Part shown: piece after piece, positions 1 through 7,231 of the stretch | How the letters are laid out: every line of letters starts with the position of its first letter | Position numbering within the stretch: position 1 is the stretch's first letter | Assembly: GCF_000764495.1 (NCBI RefSeq) | Contig: NZ_JRLB01000042.1 | Span: forward strand, 1-64,000 | DNA: 64,000 bases | Origin: Nitrincola sp. A-D6 | Lineage (GTDB): Bacteria > Pseudomonadota > Gammaproteobacteria > Pseudomonadales > Balneatricaceae | Direction: 5' to 3' | Notes under the pieces: generated by a model | Databases searched by the model: none | What the model was told of the DNA's origin: nothing | Seen by the model: the letters and a program-made list of their open reading frames with translations, nothing else | Program-made: the position numbers and the translations under genes

Positions 1-144
1 CCACAGCCCACACGAGCGCATATGAGGAATGATGTAGCGGCGTACATGCATTATTACAACCTGGAAAGATTACATACGGCCAACGGTGATCGGTCACCGG
101 TGGACTATGAAAACGAGCTGAGAAAAGTGTCCGGTTTTAGTTGA
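1..144 (+). CDS. IS3-family transposase OrfB, C-terminal 47 residues
   Basis: This is the end of the open frame from base 1 to the TGA at 142-144. The AxMRNDVAAYMxYYNLERLHxANG pattern with a final KVSGF is characteristic of the C-terminal part of the rve-type integrase domain of IS3 OrfB proteins. The catalytic DDE residues would lie upstream of the window, so activity cannot be judged. It is the only plus-strand coding sequence in the first 12 kb, consistent with insertion into an otherwise minus-strand cassette array. Confidence 0.8.
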   Translation, partial: PQPTRAHMRNDVAAYMHYYNLERLHTANGDRSPVDYENELRKVSGFS

Positions 145-152
145 CCAGTACA
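1..152 (+). mobile_element. IS3-family insertion sequence, right end (partial)
   Basis: The first 144 bases read in frame 1 as the C-terminus of an IS3-family OrfB DDE transposase (residues such as RNDVAAYMHYYNLERLH, then an ANGDRSPVDYE-like end) with a TGA stop at 142-144. The terminal inverted repeat appears to overlap the stop and to end in CA near 152, inferred because the neighbouring cassette gene regains sense there. The rest of the element lies left of the window. The insertion removed the 3' end of the minus-strand cassette gene at 153-590 and whatever attC site followed it. The exact boundary is inferred, since the left end and target duplication are not visible. Confidence 0.8.
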
Positions 153-590
153 ATCCACGACCATTTCATATGCGTATTTTTCGTATGACAACTCAACTTC
201 AGCACCTTTCTTTGGATTTCCATTCTTGAAGCAAGCATGCAGACTCAGAAATTCATGGTCACCAGATAGCTCCGATTCCACATGCCAACCAAGCTCATCG
301 AATAAATTGGCTTTTTCTTCGAAAAAATAAGACAAGCTCACATATTCAGATTTCTGCTCTTTCCCTTTCTGCCATTCATCCCCCTTTTTCGCAAAACCAA
401 CGATCTCAACTTTGCTTATAGCGAAAGTTTTGACAGCATCGGACGAGTAGCATCGAGCTCTTACCTTGCCGTCATTAACAGAAATTGGGGCAATCTCGCG
501 AAGAGTGCCGGGTTGGCTTCCCCCGTGATATCGAACTTTAAGAACCTCGCCTGTTTCAATAGCTGCTTTTAAAGACATCTCAGCGTTCAT
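105..590 (-). pseudogene. Cassette gene, WYL-like domain protein truncated by IS
   Basis: The open frame starts at ATG 590 and runs into the IS, so only about the first 145 residues (to about base 153) are native and the last residues are IS-encoded. The N-terminal third (REIAPISVNDGKVRA, then an AVKTFAISKVEIV stretch) resembles the ligand-binding WYL fold found in transcription regulators and defence-system regulators, but there is no DNA-binding domain. The similarity is by eye and weak. It sits directly downstream of attC site 1, as a cassette gene should. Function is unknown and it is probably inactive because of the insertion. Confidence 0.55.
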
Positions 591-609
591 CTAAGCCTCC
601 ACAAAAATA

Positions 610-678
610 TAACGCCTCAATAACCGGCGCAGCTTTGCTGCGTCCGGCGCCGTAGGCGCGTAGTTTATTGACTTGTTA
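610..678 (-). repeat. attC site 1
   Basis: An imperfect palindrome bounded by TAACGCC on the left and TTGTTA on the right. It contains a GC-rich arm pair (ACCGGCGCAGC against GCTGCGTCCGGCGCC). It lies just after the stop of the 682-1380 gene (minus strand) and just before the start of the next gene, which is the expected place for a cassette recombination site. Confidence 0.8.
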
Positions 679-681
679 CAT

Positions 682-1380
682 TCACTTTCTAAATGAATCA
701 TCTGGATGAATTGAGCTTATACCACCCTTTGATAGATAGCCTTCAAAGCGCAATAGCTCATCATGTGCTAGATCAGTGGGGGAAAAAGCGTGTGAAACGT
801 AAAATTCATGATCCCAAGGGATATATCCCGAGGCTTTGAAGCAGTTTAAGACAAATTCTGAGCAGAATACTCTCTCCTCACTTGCCTTATCATAATTCGG
901 TTTCTTATCACCACCATGAATATATTTTCGATGTTCTTTCCTAAGCTTTGGTAAAGCTAGAGCTCCACTCAAATCATACTTTATGCTCTTGTCTTTACAT
1001 TCGTAAGTATATGACACCATCTCGGCAATACGATCTTCATTGAGGTATTGGCACCTTGAAATCACTATATATGTGTAGGAACCAATAAATTCATCGATAT
1101 CTATATGCCTGACGGCACCACCGGCAGAATCTGCGACTAGGTCATTCCCAATATATAATCCGCAATGGACATATATACCTTTGGTGAACTTTTGAATCGC
1201 TTTTGTTTTTACTTTTCCCTTAATTTCATTAGGTGGGCTCTGACAACAAAAGAGAACATCTCCCGGCTGTAAAATATTTTTATCAACTAGCTGGGGATAG
1301 CTCTTGCATAGAATTAGCCCATCAATTAAATGCTCATTACCGTTTTGATCGAATTCAGAGATTTTTGCCATTAACTTCAT
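682..1380 (-). CDS. Permuted NlpC/P60-like (YiiX-type) cysteine hydrolase
   Basis: 232 residues. The features of the permuted papain-fold family are visible in order: a PGDVLFC segment near residue 40, a catalytic-type His in VHCGLYIGNDLVADS (about residue 71), and a Cys in RVFCSEFVLNCF (about residue 173). In this family the His precedes the Cys because the fold is circularly permuted. Members cleave amide or ester bonds in peptidoglycan or lipids, or act as thioesterases, so the substrate here is unknown. No signal peptide is seen, so the protein is probably cytoplasmic. It is a single-gene integron cassette, its stop 3 bases from attC 1 and its start 20 bases from attC 2. ATG 1380 was taken, and a second ATG three codons in is possible. 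Confidence 0.65.
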   Translation of the reverse strand: MKLMAKISEFDQNGNEHLIDGLILCKSYPQLVDKNILQPGDVLFCCQSPPNEIKGKVKTKAIQKFTKGIYVHCGLYIGNDLVADSAGGAVRHIDIDEFIGSYTYIVISRCQYLNEDRIAEMVSYTYECKDKSIKYDLSGALALPKLRKEHRKYIHGGDKKPNYDKASEERVFCSEFVLNCFKASGYIPWDHEFYVSHAFSPTDLAHDELLRFEGYLSKGGISSIHPDDSFRK

Positions 1381-1400
1381 ACCACGTGAGGCTGGGAATG

Positions 1401-1500
1401 TAACGCCGTTGTTCAGCGGCAGACTTGGCAGAGCGAAGCGGTGACAAGGCTGTCCGGTGGAGGGCCATTCGGCCCGGAACGAACTGCAACACTTGGTTAG
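1401..1500 (-). repeat. attC site 2
   Basis: About 100 bp from TAACGCCG to CTTGGTTAG, longer than most in this array. It contains an internal GTCCGGTGGAGGGCC / GGCCCGGAAC stem also seen in attC site 10, suggesting that the two cassettes share a source. Confidence 0.8.
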
Positions 1501-1508
1501 GCTATATG

Positions 1509-1910
1509 CTACAGATCCGATTCATGGTTTATACCGTCACTGACCGGAACATTATCGATATCATGGGGGTTTACGCCCGCCAAACACCCAACATTAAACC
1601 CATAAACATTTGGATTAGAGCGTGTTTGGTGGTGGGTGTAAATACCACAGTTCGAACAAAAATAGTGCTTTGCGACTTTTGAATGAAACTGATAGAGCTT
1701 GAGTTGCTCCGCGCCTTTAACGACACGTAGACCACTCAATGGCACATAGGCCATAACTGCGCCTTTGCGCGCGCAAATGGAACAATTACACCTTTTCGGA
1801 TCCACAAGACCATCAGGCAGGTCGAGCTCAAGTTGCACCATGCCACAATGGCACGTAGCCCTGTGCCTGAGTTGTATCTCAACTCCGCCTACTTGTTTGA
1901 GCATTGCCAT
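1509..1910 (-). CDS. GFA/CENP-V family zinc protein
   Basis: 133 residues with the cysteine signature of the GFA (glutathione-dependent formaldehyde-activating enzyme-like) family: CHCG near residue 20, CNCSIC near 40 and FCSNCG near 85, which together bind two zinc ions. Family members are small soluble proteins. Some bind glutathione adducts, but most have no proven reaction, so the exact role is not claimed. The length matches the family. The gene fills a single cassette between attC sites 2 and 3. Start ATG 1910 was chosen because it opens the conserved frame; a second Met follows two codons later. Confidence 0.85.
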   Translation of the reverse strand: MAMLKQVGGVEIQLRHRATCHCGMVQLELDLPDGLVDPKRCNCSICARKGAVMAYVPLSGLRVVKGAEQLKLYQFHSKVAKHYFCSNCGIYTHHQTRSNPNVYGFNVGCLAGVNPHDIDNVPVSDGINHESDL

Positions 1911-1925
1911 GGCCTCTTTTTAGCC

Positions 1926-2004
1926 TAACGCCCGCAGCACGCGCGGCTTTGTAGTGGAGGCGAAGCCGCAACGAAAAAGCCGTCGCTTTGCCTGCGATTG
2001 TTAT
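1926..2004 (-). repeat. attC site 3
   Basis: Runs from TAACGCCCG to GTTATA. It carries the GCGGCTTTGTAGTGGAGGC / GAAGCCGCAACG arms that recur at sites 7, 8, 9 and 12, which is the dominant attC type in this array. Confidence 0.85.
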
Positions 2005-2720
2005 ATTTGCCTGACTGCATAGTTTTCAGCCTGTCTGTACGCGTCACGCAATGACTTAGGCAAAACACTTAATAGAGCTTCTTTTAGAAAAGATTGCGCA
2101 ACATCGCTACCCTTTTTATCACTAAACGACCATGCATCTGCATTGTCATTGCTTGCAGCATACCGGATGATACTTTCCATCAGAGACCGAACCGAACTGA
2201 AGGCTTCATCTTTTTTCATTTTTTCCAGATTGCAGACCAGTGCAGTGTGTATATTTAACTCTTCTAGATTATCAGATGGCGTTACGTCTAAGAGCAAAAG
2301 CTCGTTTTCCCCACTGTACTGCCAGTTGGTTTTTGCTTCAAAAGCTTCTACTGCAGACACGAAGGAATTGTCACTGTAGCTCCAGCCTACACCGTCAATT
2401 TTCGTAACAGCCTGAAGATCAGGATATTTATGCTTAGGCCAATAGGCTCCATACCCACAACAAAATATGTCTATATGCTCTTTTGAACGGTGATGAAAAT
2501 AACTAAGGGAACCTAGTATTTCAGTCTTACAAAAATTGGTATTCGGGTTACAAAAAAGAACTGCAACAAGGCAGCGTTTTTTGATCTTTGAATTTATGTC
2601 TGCCATCGCCTGTGACGATGCAGGGCTGACTCCGTCAAAAACAACCACCCGCTTTGGGGCTGCATTGAGTTTTTTATTCACGGAGTCAGCAATATCCTTG
2701 TACTGGATAGCGTCAATCAT
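2001..2720 (-). CDS. Cassette protein of unknown function
   Basis: 239 residues, stop codon inside attC 3 and start ATG at 2720. I do not recognise a domain. The N-terminal third looks like an alpha/beta fold (KRVVVFDGVSPASSQ, then CLVAVLFCNPNTNFC), followed by a Gly/Tyr-rich stretch (CCGYGAYWPKHKYPD) and a helical C-terminal half. No signal peptide or membrane segment is seen. Codon use is AT-richer than in the core genes to the right, consistent with acquisition. It is a single-gene cassette. Confidence 0.7.
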   Translation of the reverse strand: MIDAIQYKDIADSVNKKLNAAPKRVVVFDGVSPASSQAMADINSKIKKRCLVAVLFCNPNTNFCKTEILGSLSYFHHRSKEHIDIFCCGYGAYWPKHKYPDLQAVTKIDGVGWSYSDNSFVSAVEAFEAKTNWQYSGENELLLLDVTPSDNLEELNIHTALVCNLEKMKKDEAFSSVRSLMESIIRYAASNDNADAWSFSDKKGSDVAQSFLKEALLSVLPKSLRDAYRQAENYAVRQI

Positions 2721-2741
2721 TGTCTCATAATCTCCAAAATA

Positions 2742-2825
2742 TAACGTAGAGCTAACCGGCGCTGCGCGGCTTTATCGCGCAGCGTCCAGCGACTGAAAGG
2801 AGCGAGGTTGAGCGCCGGGTTAGGC
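2742..2825 (-). repeat. attC site 4
   Basis: Runs from TAACGTAGAG to GGGTTAGG, with arms CTAACCGGCGCTGCGCGGC and GCGCAGCGTCC and a second GAGCGCCGGGTTAG. It overlaps the end of the 2820-3566 gene by a few bases, as is common for cassette genes. Confidence 0.8.
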
Positions 2826-3566
2826 CTCGGACAGTTGAGGGATGCAAGCATAAGAGTCAAAGGACTGTGCCTCGGCCTTAAAGGATTGATGAAGTGGGAA
2901 CGACCGCCAAGTATCGGTATATGCCAGATTCAATATTGTGGTCAATTCGACATAGGTAAATACTGTGTCGAATCCTTCGCTGGCGATTGATTTCGCAAAA
3001 TTCCACGCCCAAAGCTGCCAGGACGTAAGCCCCGCAGTTTTGCTTGGAAGAGGAACGCCCCTAATTTTTAGAAATGCCATCCAATCCATGTGAATTCCAC
3101 CATTCAGGTCTCTTTGACGCTCACATTCGTACAGAAGGCGCTCAAAGCCCGCTCCGTAGGAAGAATTTATGCGCCTCGTGACGAGCGCGAGGCGGATGAA
3201 ATAGGTAGTGTGTTCCCTCGTGAACCTTGATGACGGGTGCAGATGATCAACTTGCCAATCGGCTGATAGTGATGTCGGTTCAATTTCGTAGTACTTGTTT
3301 AGGAAGCGTCGAAATGCCTGTCGATAGCCTCTATAGCCATTTCGAACCCACAGTTCAGGTTCCAGATTTTCCTTCGTAACAACCAAAGCCGAAATCGGGC
3401 TAATGCGACCGATTCCTTCAATGGACCAGTTGTATTCCGTCGAGTGTCTCTGCAAACGTTCGCGTGTAGTAGCGATTAAGCACGTACCCATTCGATCTCG
3501 AAAGTCTTCAAGGACACTTTTCTGTTGAAGCTCCAAGAACCGACGAACATTTGCGGAAATAGTCAT
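2820..3566 (-). CDS. Cassette protein with possible HNH-type motif
   Basis: 248 residues from ATG 3566. The middle contains ADWQVDHLHPSSRF (about residues 103-116), similar to the first part of HNH nuclease motifs (DHxxP), followed about 25 residues later by RRINSSYG. A complete HNH signature with the late Asn and His is not clear, so nuclease activity is only a suggestion. The C-terminal part has aromatic-rich segments (LTSWQLWAWNFAK). No membrane segment. It sits as a single cassette between attC sites 4 and 5. Confidence 0.6.
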   Translation of the reverse strand: MTISANVRRFLELQQKSVLEDFRDRMGTCLIATTRERLQRHSTEYNWSIEGIGRISPISALVVTKENLEPELWVRNGYRGYRQAFRRFLNKYYEIEPTSLSADWQVDHLHPSSRFTREHTTYFIRLALVTRRINSSYGAGFERLLYECERQRDLNGGIHMDWMAFLKIRGVPLPSKTAGLTSWQLWAWNFAKSIASEGFDTVFTYVELTTILNLAYTDTWRSFPLHQSFKAEAQSFDSYACIPQLSEA

Positions 3567-3576
3567 GGGAGAGGCC

Positions 3577-3647
3577 TAACGTTTGGTTAAGGGGCGGGCT
3601 TTAGCCCGTCCCAGTGAGCGAAGCGAACGATTTGAACCAGTTGTTAG
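3577..3647 (-). repeat. attC site 5
   Basis: Runs from CCTAACGTTTGG to GTTGTTAGCGG, with an inner GGGGCGGGCTTTAGCCCGTCCC palindrome. It separates the 2820-3566 and 3644-4117 cassettes. Confidence 0.8.
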
Positions 3648-4117
3648 CGGTTCTCCGAGAGTTCCACTGCTTTGCCATCACCGAACCCATCATGTACCCA
3701 TACTTTCGCTGGAACAGCGTAACTCCAACCTCCAGCTTTCCACCAGCACTCAGCAAACCAATATTTTATAGTGTTGGCTGCCAAGGTGAGGCCGTTAAAT
3801 TCTTCGTCAGAGAAATACCTTTCGTCGAATGGCTCCATATTTTCTAAGCCAACCGAAAGCTCCATGGCCCTGCCTGGAAAAATGGATGGGTCGCTGTGGT
3901 CTACTTTGTTATTTTCTCCACGGTAGTAGATCCACGCCGTTGGGATATCAAGACCATCTTCACCAAGAAATATTTGAACCTCTGCATCTTTCACAGAGTT
4001 TGGAACGGAAATAGAAAAAAGTTCTCTTAGTTCGTCAATAAGGTGTTGAGACGTACGTTCTAAGCAGCGACGGTAGCGTGCTTGAAATTGTTCTTTACTG
4101 AGGCCAAATGGAATCAT
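3644..4117 (-). CDS. Small cassette protein of unknown function
   Basis: 157 residues from ATG 4117, with its stop overlapping attC 5. It is acidic and tryptophan-rich near the C-terminus (YWFAECWWKAGGWSYAVPAKVW). The N-terminal part is helical (QFQARYRRCLERTSQHLIDELREL). No signal peptide or membrane helix. I recognise no named domain. It is a single-gene cassette between attC sites 5 and 6. Confidence 0.7.
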   Translation of the reverse strand: MIPFGLSKEQFQARYRRCLERTSQHLIDELRELFSISVPNSVKDAEVQIFLGEDGLDIPTAWIYYRGENNKVDHSDPSIFPGRAMELSVGLENMEPFDERYFSDEEFNGLTLAANTIKYWFAECWWKAGGWSYAVPAKVWVHDGFGDGKAVELSENR

Positions 4118-4130
4118 GTGTTGATACCGC

Positions 4131-4206
4131 TAACGCCTAAGCACACGGGCGGCCACGTAGTGGACGTCCCAGCCGCCAACGGCGGCGACGTGCTGCGACT
4201 GGTTAT
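4131..4206 (-). repeat. attC site 6 (identical type to site 13)
   Basis: Runs from TAACGCCTAAGC to TGGTTATGG with GCGGCCACGTAGTGG / CGGCGGCGACGTGC arms. It differs from attC site 13 (8204-8279) at one visible base. It is the recombination site of the following gene-less cassette. Confidence 0.85.
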
Positions 4207-4455
4207 GGATGCTGGAGTGGCACGATGAAACGGTAATTTGCATAGCCAGCCCCTGGCACCCTGATAAAAATACAGATGCCGATATTGGCAGTATCCCTTC
4301 TTACTGGCAACCCACAATACGAAGTACGTTTTGTGACTTACCTGCTAGCAGCACCGGAACGGAACTACTGAATATTGATACTTGGTGTTGCGCTAAAAAG
4401 GTAGTGAAGGTTACACATACTTACCGAAGCAAACGTTCACGATGCCTTGCAGCCA
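4131..4455 (-). mobile_element. Gene-less integron cassette, copy A
   Basis: A 325-bp unit consisting of attC site 6 plus about 250 bp of body, repeated almost exactly at 8204-8528 (I count nine substitutions and no indels). Open frames exist on both strands of the body, but they run through the attC sites, lack good ribosome binding sites, and the differences between copies change amino acids in each frame without a bias toward silent sites. I therefore call no protein. The body may carry a small RNA, a promoter or nothing functional. On the cassette strand short peptides with ATG starts (11-16 codons) are present, but coding cannot be shown. Confidence 0.75.
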
Positions 4456-4536
4456 TAACGCCGCTCAGCACGAGCGGCTTTGTAGTGAAGGCGAGGCCGA
4501 AACGGAAAAGCCGTCGCTGTGCCTGGCCTGGTTAAG
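4456..4536 (-). repeat. attC site 7
   Basis: Runs from TAACGCCGCTC to GGTTAAG with the dominant GCGGCTTTGTAGTGAAGGC / GAGGCCGAAACGG arm type. It lies directly after the stop of the GNAT gene at 4532-5008. Confidence 0.85.
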
Positions 4537-5008
4537 TTGCATGTTGCTCAATCTTTAAATGAATGAGTGCCACACGGTCTCCGTTGTAATCAACCCGTTG
4601 CTCAATGCCGTAAGGCTGGAAACCAAGCTTGGGGTAAAAGAGCAAACCTGCTACGTTTCGATTAAAGCATGACACTGAAACTGTTTTCGCGCGATGCTTC
4701 TCGAACCCCAGTTTGAGCATATGATTGATTAAATAGCGACCCACCCCAGAGCCTCTGGCTCCAGAAGCTACAACAACGTTACCGATTGAGCATAGCCCTT
4801 TCTCCCACCGATAAAAATTCGCGAAGGCAACAACCTGCCCAGCGACTTCGACTACGGTTGAGTCTGAACGCTTTTCAATGCTCTGTCGCACCTCAGCTTC
4901 CGACAATGGGAAGGCAGCACTCGGATAGCAGTAAAAAAGTTCTTCTCGTGTTTCCGAGAGCTTACAAATCTCAGGAATGTCAGATTCAGCCACTTCTCGA
5001 TGATGCAC
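4532..5008 (-). CDS. GNAT-family N-acetyltransferase (cassette)
   Basis: 158 residues from ATG 5008. The GNAT fold is recognisable: IGNVVVASGARGSGVGRYL (about residues 75-93) contains the acetyl-CoA pyrophosphate loop (R-G-x-G-x-G), followed by the SVSCFNRNVAGLLFYPKLGFQP motif typical of the C-terminal strand-helix pair. The acceptor substrate (amine of an amino acid, antibiotic or protein) cannot be told from sequence. It is cytoplasmic and in a single-gene cassette. It is one of three unrelated-looking GNATs in this array. Confidence 0.85.
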   Translation of the reverse strand: MHHREVAESDIPEICKLSETREELFYCYPSAAFPLSEAEVRQSIEKRSDSTVVEVAGQVVAFANFYRWEKGLCSIGNVVVASGARGSGVGRYLINHMLKLGFEKHRAKTVSVSCFNRNVAGLLFYPKLGFQPYGIEQRVDYNGDRVALIHLKIEQHAT

Positions 5009-5027
5009 TGGATCCCTCCATGCAATT

Positions 5028-5106
5028 TAACGCCGCCAACACGCGCAGCTTTGTAGTGAAGGCGAAGCCGCAACGGAAAAGCTGTCGCCGTGCTTGGCTT
5101 GGTTAT
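5028..5106 (-). repeat. attC site 8
   Basis: Runs from TAACGCCGCCAAC to TTGGTTATAAG. Dominant arm type, with GCAGCTTTGTAGTGAAGGC and GAAGCCGCAACGG. Confidence 0.85.
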
Positions 5107-5740
5107 AAGCCAATGTATTTAAGGGCTGCATCAGCTTCAGTATAATCCTGAATAGATTGAGAGCTGGAAATGCGATCTCCGACTGAAACAAAATTATATC
5201 CCAGTGTTTCAGATGCCTTTTGATCCCAAGGGCCGTCGCAAAGTAGGTTATAGAATCTAAATGCTTAATACCTGCGGTCTTTTCGGCCAATCGCATAATC
5301 TCAGTCCTGCTATAGTGGTCCGAAGAAGAGACCAGCGGTATTGACGAGAAGTTTATCCCGGCAGCTACAAGCTTCATCCGCGCCGATTCACTCCAACCAC
5401 CAGTCGCAAAGGCTACCGTGACATTTTCACGCGCGATGAGTTGGGATAAAAACTCATGTGCACCGGATATCGGGGCTACATCATGACACGCGATGTAATC
5501 TGCTACGCGACTCACGAACTGCTCTTTAACTTCCGTAGTAATTCGATCAGCGTCACTTTTGAGATCTAGTTCATCTATCACCTCGGCAAGAATACCGGAA
5601 TCAGTCACATGTTTGTAGCGACTCCAATCAGGCCCTACCGTCACACCCAACACATCCTCGACAGCGGCTTGAAAGCACTCCGTATCGAAATCGTATGACT
5701 CAACCAATGTTCCGTCTATGTCAAACAAGACTAGGTTCAC
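5103..5740 (-). CDS. HAD-superfamily hydrolase (cassette; single-base frameshift near 5239)
   Basis: The protein begins at GTG 5740 with the HAD motif I, LVLFDIDGTLVES. Motif II appears as AFATGGWSES, and the reading continues to DSITYF near base 5243. There the frame breaks: one missing G (on the coding strand) would restore a motif III/IV-like GDGPWDQKASETLGY and a natural stop at 5103-5105, at the edge of attC 8. Without the correction the frame reads through the attC into junk. The length (about 212 residues) and cap size suit a phosphoglycolate-phosphatase-like HAD, a phosphomonoesterase with an unknown substrate. The shift is probably a sequence error. Confidence 0.8.
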
Positions 5741-5760
5741 TACCCCTCCATCTTGGCTTA

Positions 5761-5839
5761 TAACGCCGCCAGCACGCGCGGCTTTGAAATGGAGGCGCAG
5801 CCGCAATGGAAAGCCGTCGCCGTGACGGGCCTTGTTAGG
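5761..5839 (-). repeat. attC site 9
   Basis: Runs from TAACGCCGCCAGC to CTTGTTAGG. Dominant arm type with GCGGCTTTGAAATGGAGGC. It separates the HAD and protease cassettes. Confidence 0.85.
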
Positions 5840-5859
5840 CGAAGACTCATGAAACTGGG

Positions 5860-6639
5860 TCAAACAATACATTGAAAAATGTGCTCTATTGGAGTGGCTG
5901 TAACAACACCTGCTTTTGAAGATGCTCCCCACACAATTCCAGTAACTCGCATATCATTCACGCTCCAATTTCGACCCTGTTCTGAAACTTCTTGGTACCG
6001 AGTATTCCAGAGAACCGAGCCGCTTAGCCCTCCAGGAACCGAAAGGTGCGTCGCTGCCTCTGTAAGCGATGTAGCGTTGGCTGGATTCCAGGCCATGCAA
6101 ATGTGGTATCCATCTTTAAAAGGTGGGTGTTCAGAGAACAGTTCTGGTGGTGGGTCTACTTCATGCAGGTAAGCACCTAGACCTTTTACATTATGTTGGC
6201 CCCACAAAGCCTGTGAGTCCGCTCCAGGAAACCCTTGTAAGTAAAGATACTCTCCCTCGACCGGCTGATGTTTTTTGTCAAATGAAGCTAGTGGTATGCT
6301 CTTTCCGTTATGTGAAATTCGGTTCCATGTTCTGGATGCATCTGCAATTGCAAAGTCGACTGGATGAGCTTTCAGTAAAAATGGGCGCCCGACATTTATA
6401 CCGCAATCACCACCAAAAGGCGCATACCCTATCTTTCCTTTAGCCTGAAAATTCGCAACATGCTCGCATGTACAAATCTGCACAGCTCCATGCTTTTCAA
6501 CAAACCAGCCAGTTCCATGATGGTCGCCAGGCGGGGTGCGATCATCTCCATCTGGAATAAAAAGTATCGGGCATATGAACTGGTCTACAAAATCCCAAGC
6601 CTGTTCAATAATGCCTTTAGGTGGAAGATGGGTTTTCAA
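5860..6639 (-). CDS. Trypsin-like serine protease (cassette)
   Basis: 259 residues from ATG 6639. The chymotrypsin-fold triad is visible: His in QICTCEHVANF (about residue 59, after GTGWFVEKHG), Asp in HPVDFAIAD (about 95), and Ser in VPGGLSGSVLWN (about 205), the last being the GxSGS nucleophile box. No signal peptide is seen, so unlike secreted trypsins this one is predicted to act in the cytoplasm. Such stand-alone cytoplasmic trypsin-like domains are known as effectors in bacterial conflict systems, but no sensor partner is encoded beside it, as the cassette holds one gene. The substrate is unknown. Confidence 0.75.
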   Translation of the reverse strand: MKTHLPPKGIIEQAWDFVDQFICPILFIPDGDDRTPPGDHHGTGWFVEKHGAVQICTCEHVANFQAKGKIGYAPFGGDCGINVGRPFLLKAHPVDFAIADASRTWNRISHNGKSIPLASFDKKHQPVEGEYLYLQGFPGADSQALWGQHNVKGLGAYLHEVDPPPELFSEHPPFKDGYHICMAWNPANATSLTEAATHLSVPGGLSGSVLWNTRYQEVSEQGRNWSVNDMRVTGIVWGASSKAGVVTATPIEHIFQCIV

Positions 6640-6683
6640 TTCATAGTTCCTTTGGGGCCAAATTTTTCAGTCAACAATACGCC

Positions 6684-6768
6684 TAACGTCTGAGCTAAGC
6701 GGCGCGGCTTTAGCCGCGTCCGGTGGAGGCCCGAAGGGCCGGAACGTACTTGAGCGACTTGTTAGGCT
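6684..6768 (-). repeat. attC site 10
   Basis: Runs from CCTAACGTCTG to ACTTGTTAGG, with GGCGCGGCTTTAGCCGCGTCC and GGAGGCCCGAAGGGCCGG stems. The inner stem resembles that of attC site 2. Confidence 0.8.
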
Positions 6769-6777
6769 CATGCATCT

Positions 6778-7157
6778 CTACTGGCAGGCACTGGTCCGTT
6801 GAGCGCCATATCTGGCTTGGGCCTGTGTGTAACCATCTCCAGCGTCTGAAGAAAGCTGTCTAATGAGGCCGCTGCAGGAGAAGCCCTGAATACTTAGGTA
6901 CTGTTCTGCAGATCTAACCGCCTGCTGGTTCCAGTCCACGTTCAGGCTATCAACGGCAGCGGTTGCATCTGCCTGCTATAGCCGTCGCCGAAATCGGAGG
7001 AAAGCTGTTTGATGAGGCCGCTCCGGGAGAAGCCCTGAAAGCTGAGGTACTGCTCGGCTGATCTAACAGCATTCTTCTGAGGGCCCGTAAGGTTATCGGC
7101 CCATGTAACGGGGACTACAAATACGAAAACAATAATAGCTACTTTGAATAGCTTCAT
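6778..7157 (-). CDS. Exported Ltp-repeat protein (cassette; frameshift near 6973)
   Basis: Starts at ATG 7157, preceded by a GGGAGAG ribosome binding site. MKLFKVAIIVFVFVVPVTWA is a clear signal peptide. Two repeats follow, each of the NAVRSAEQYLSFQGFSRSG type with GLIxQLSS and GDGY, characteristic of the Ltp (host cell surface-exposed lipoprotein) domain. The second repeat lies in another frame: restoring one G in a GG run near 6973 joins them (ADATAAVDSLNVDWNQQ linker) and gives a stop at 6778-6780, next to attC 10. Some phage Ltp proteins block superinfection at the membrane, but the function here is not known. Confidence 0.75.
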
Positions 7158-7187
7158 GGTCATCTCTCCCTTTTTGGCAGTTGAGCC

Positions 7188-7231
7188 TAACGCCGCGTTC
7201 ACCGGCTTGTCCGGTGCAACGCTTGGTTAGC
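7188..7231 (-). repeat. attC site 11 (short)
   Basis: A compact palindrome of about 44 bp from CCTAACGCCGCG to GCTTGGTTAG, with ACCGGCTTGTCCGGT at the centre. It is the shortest site in the array. Confidence 0.75.

Noticed and set aside
1425-1682. Plus-strand open frame across attC 2
   Set aside because: It runs through the attC palindrome and overlaps the well-supported GFA-family gene on the opposite strand.
4114-4535. Open frames on both strands across the gene-less cassette (also 8148-8635)
   Set aside because: They read through attC sites, lack ribosome binding sites, and diverge in amino acids between the two nearly identical DNA copies.
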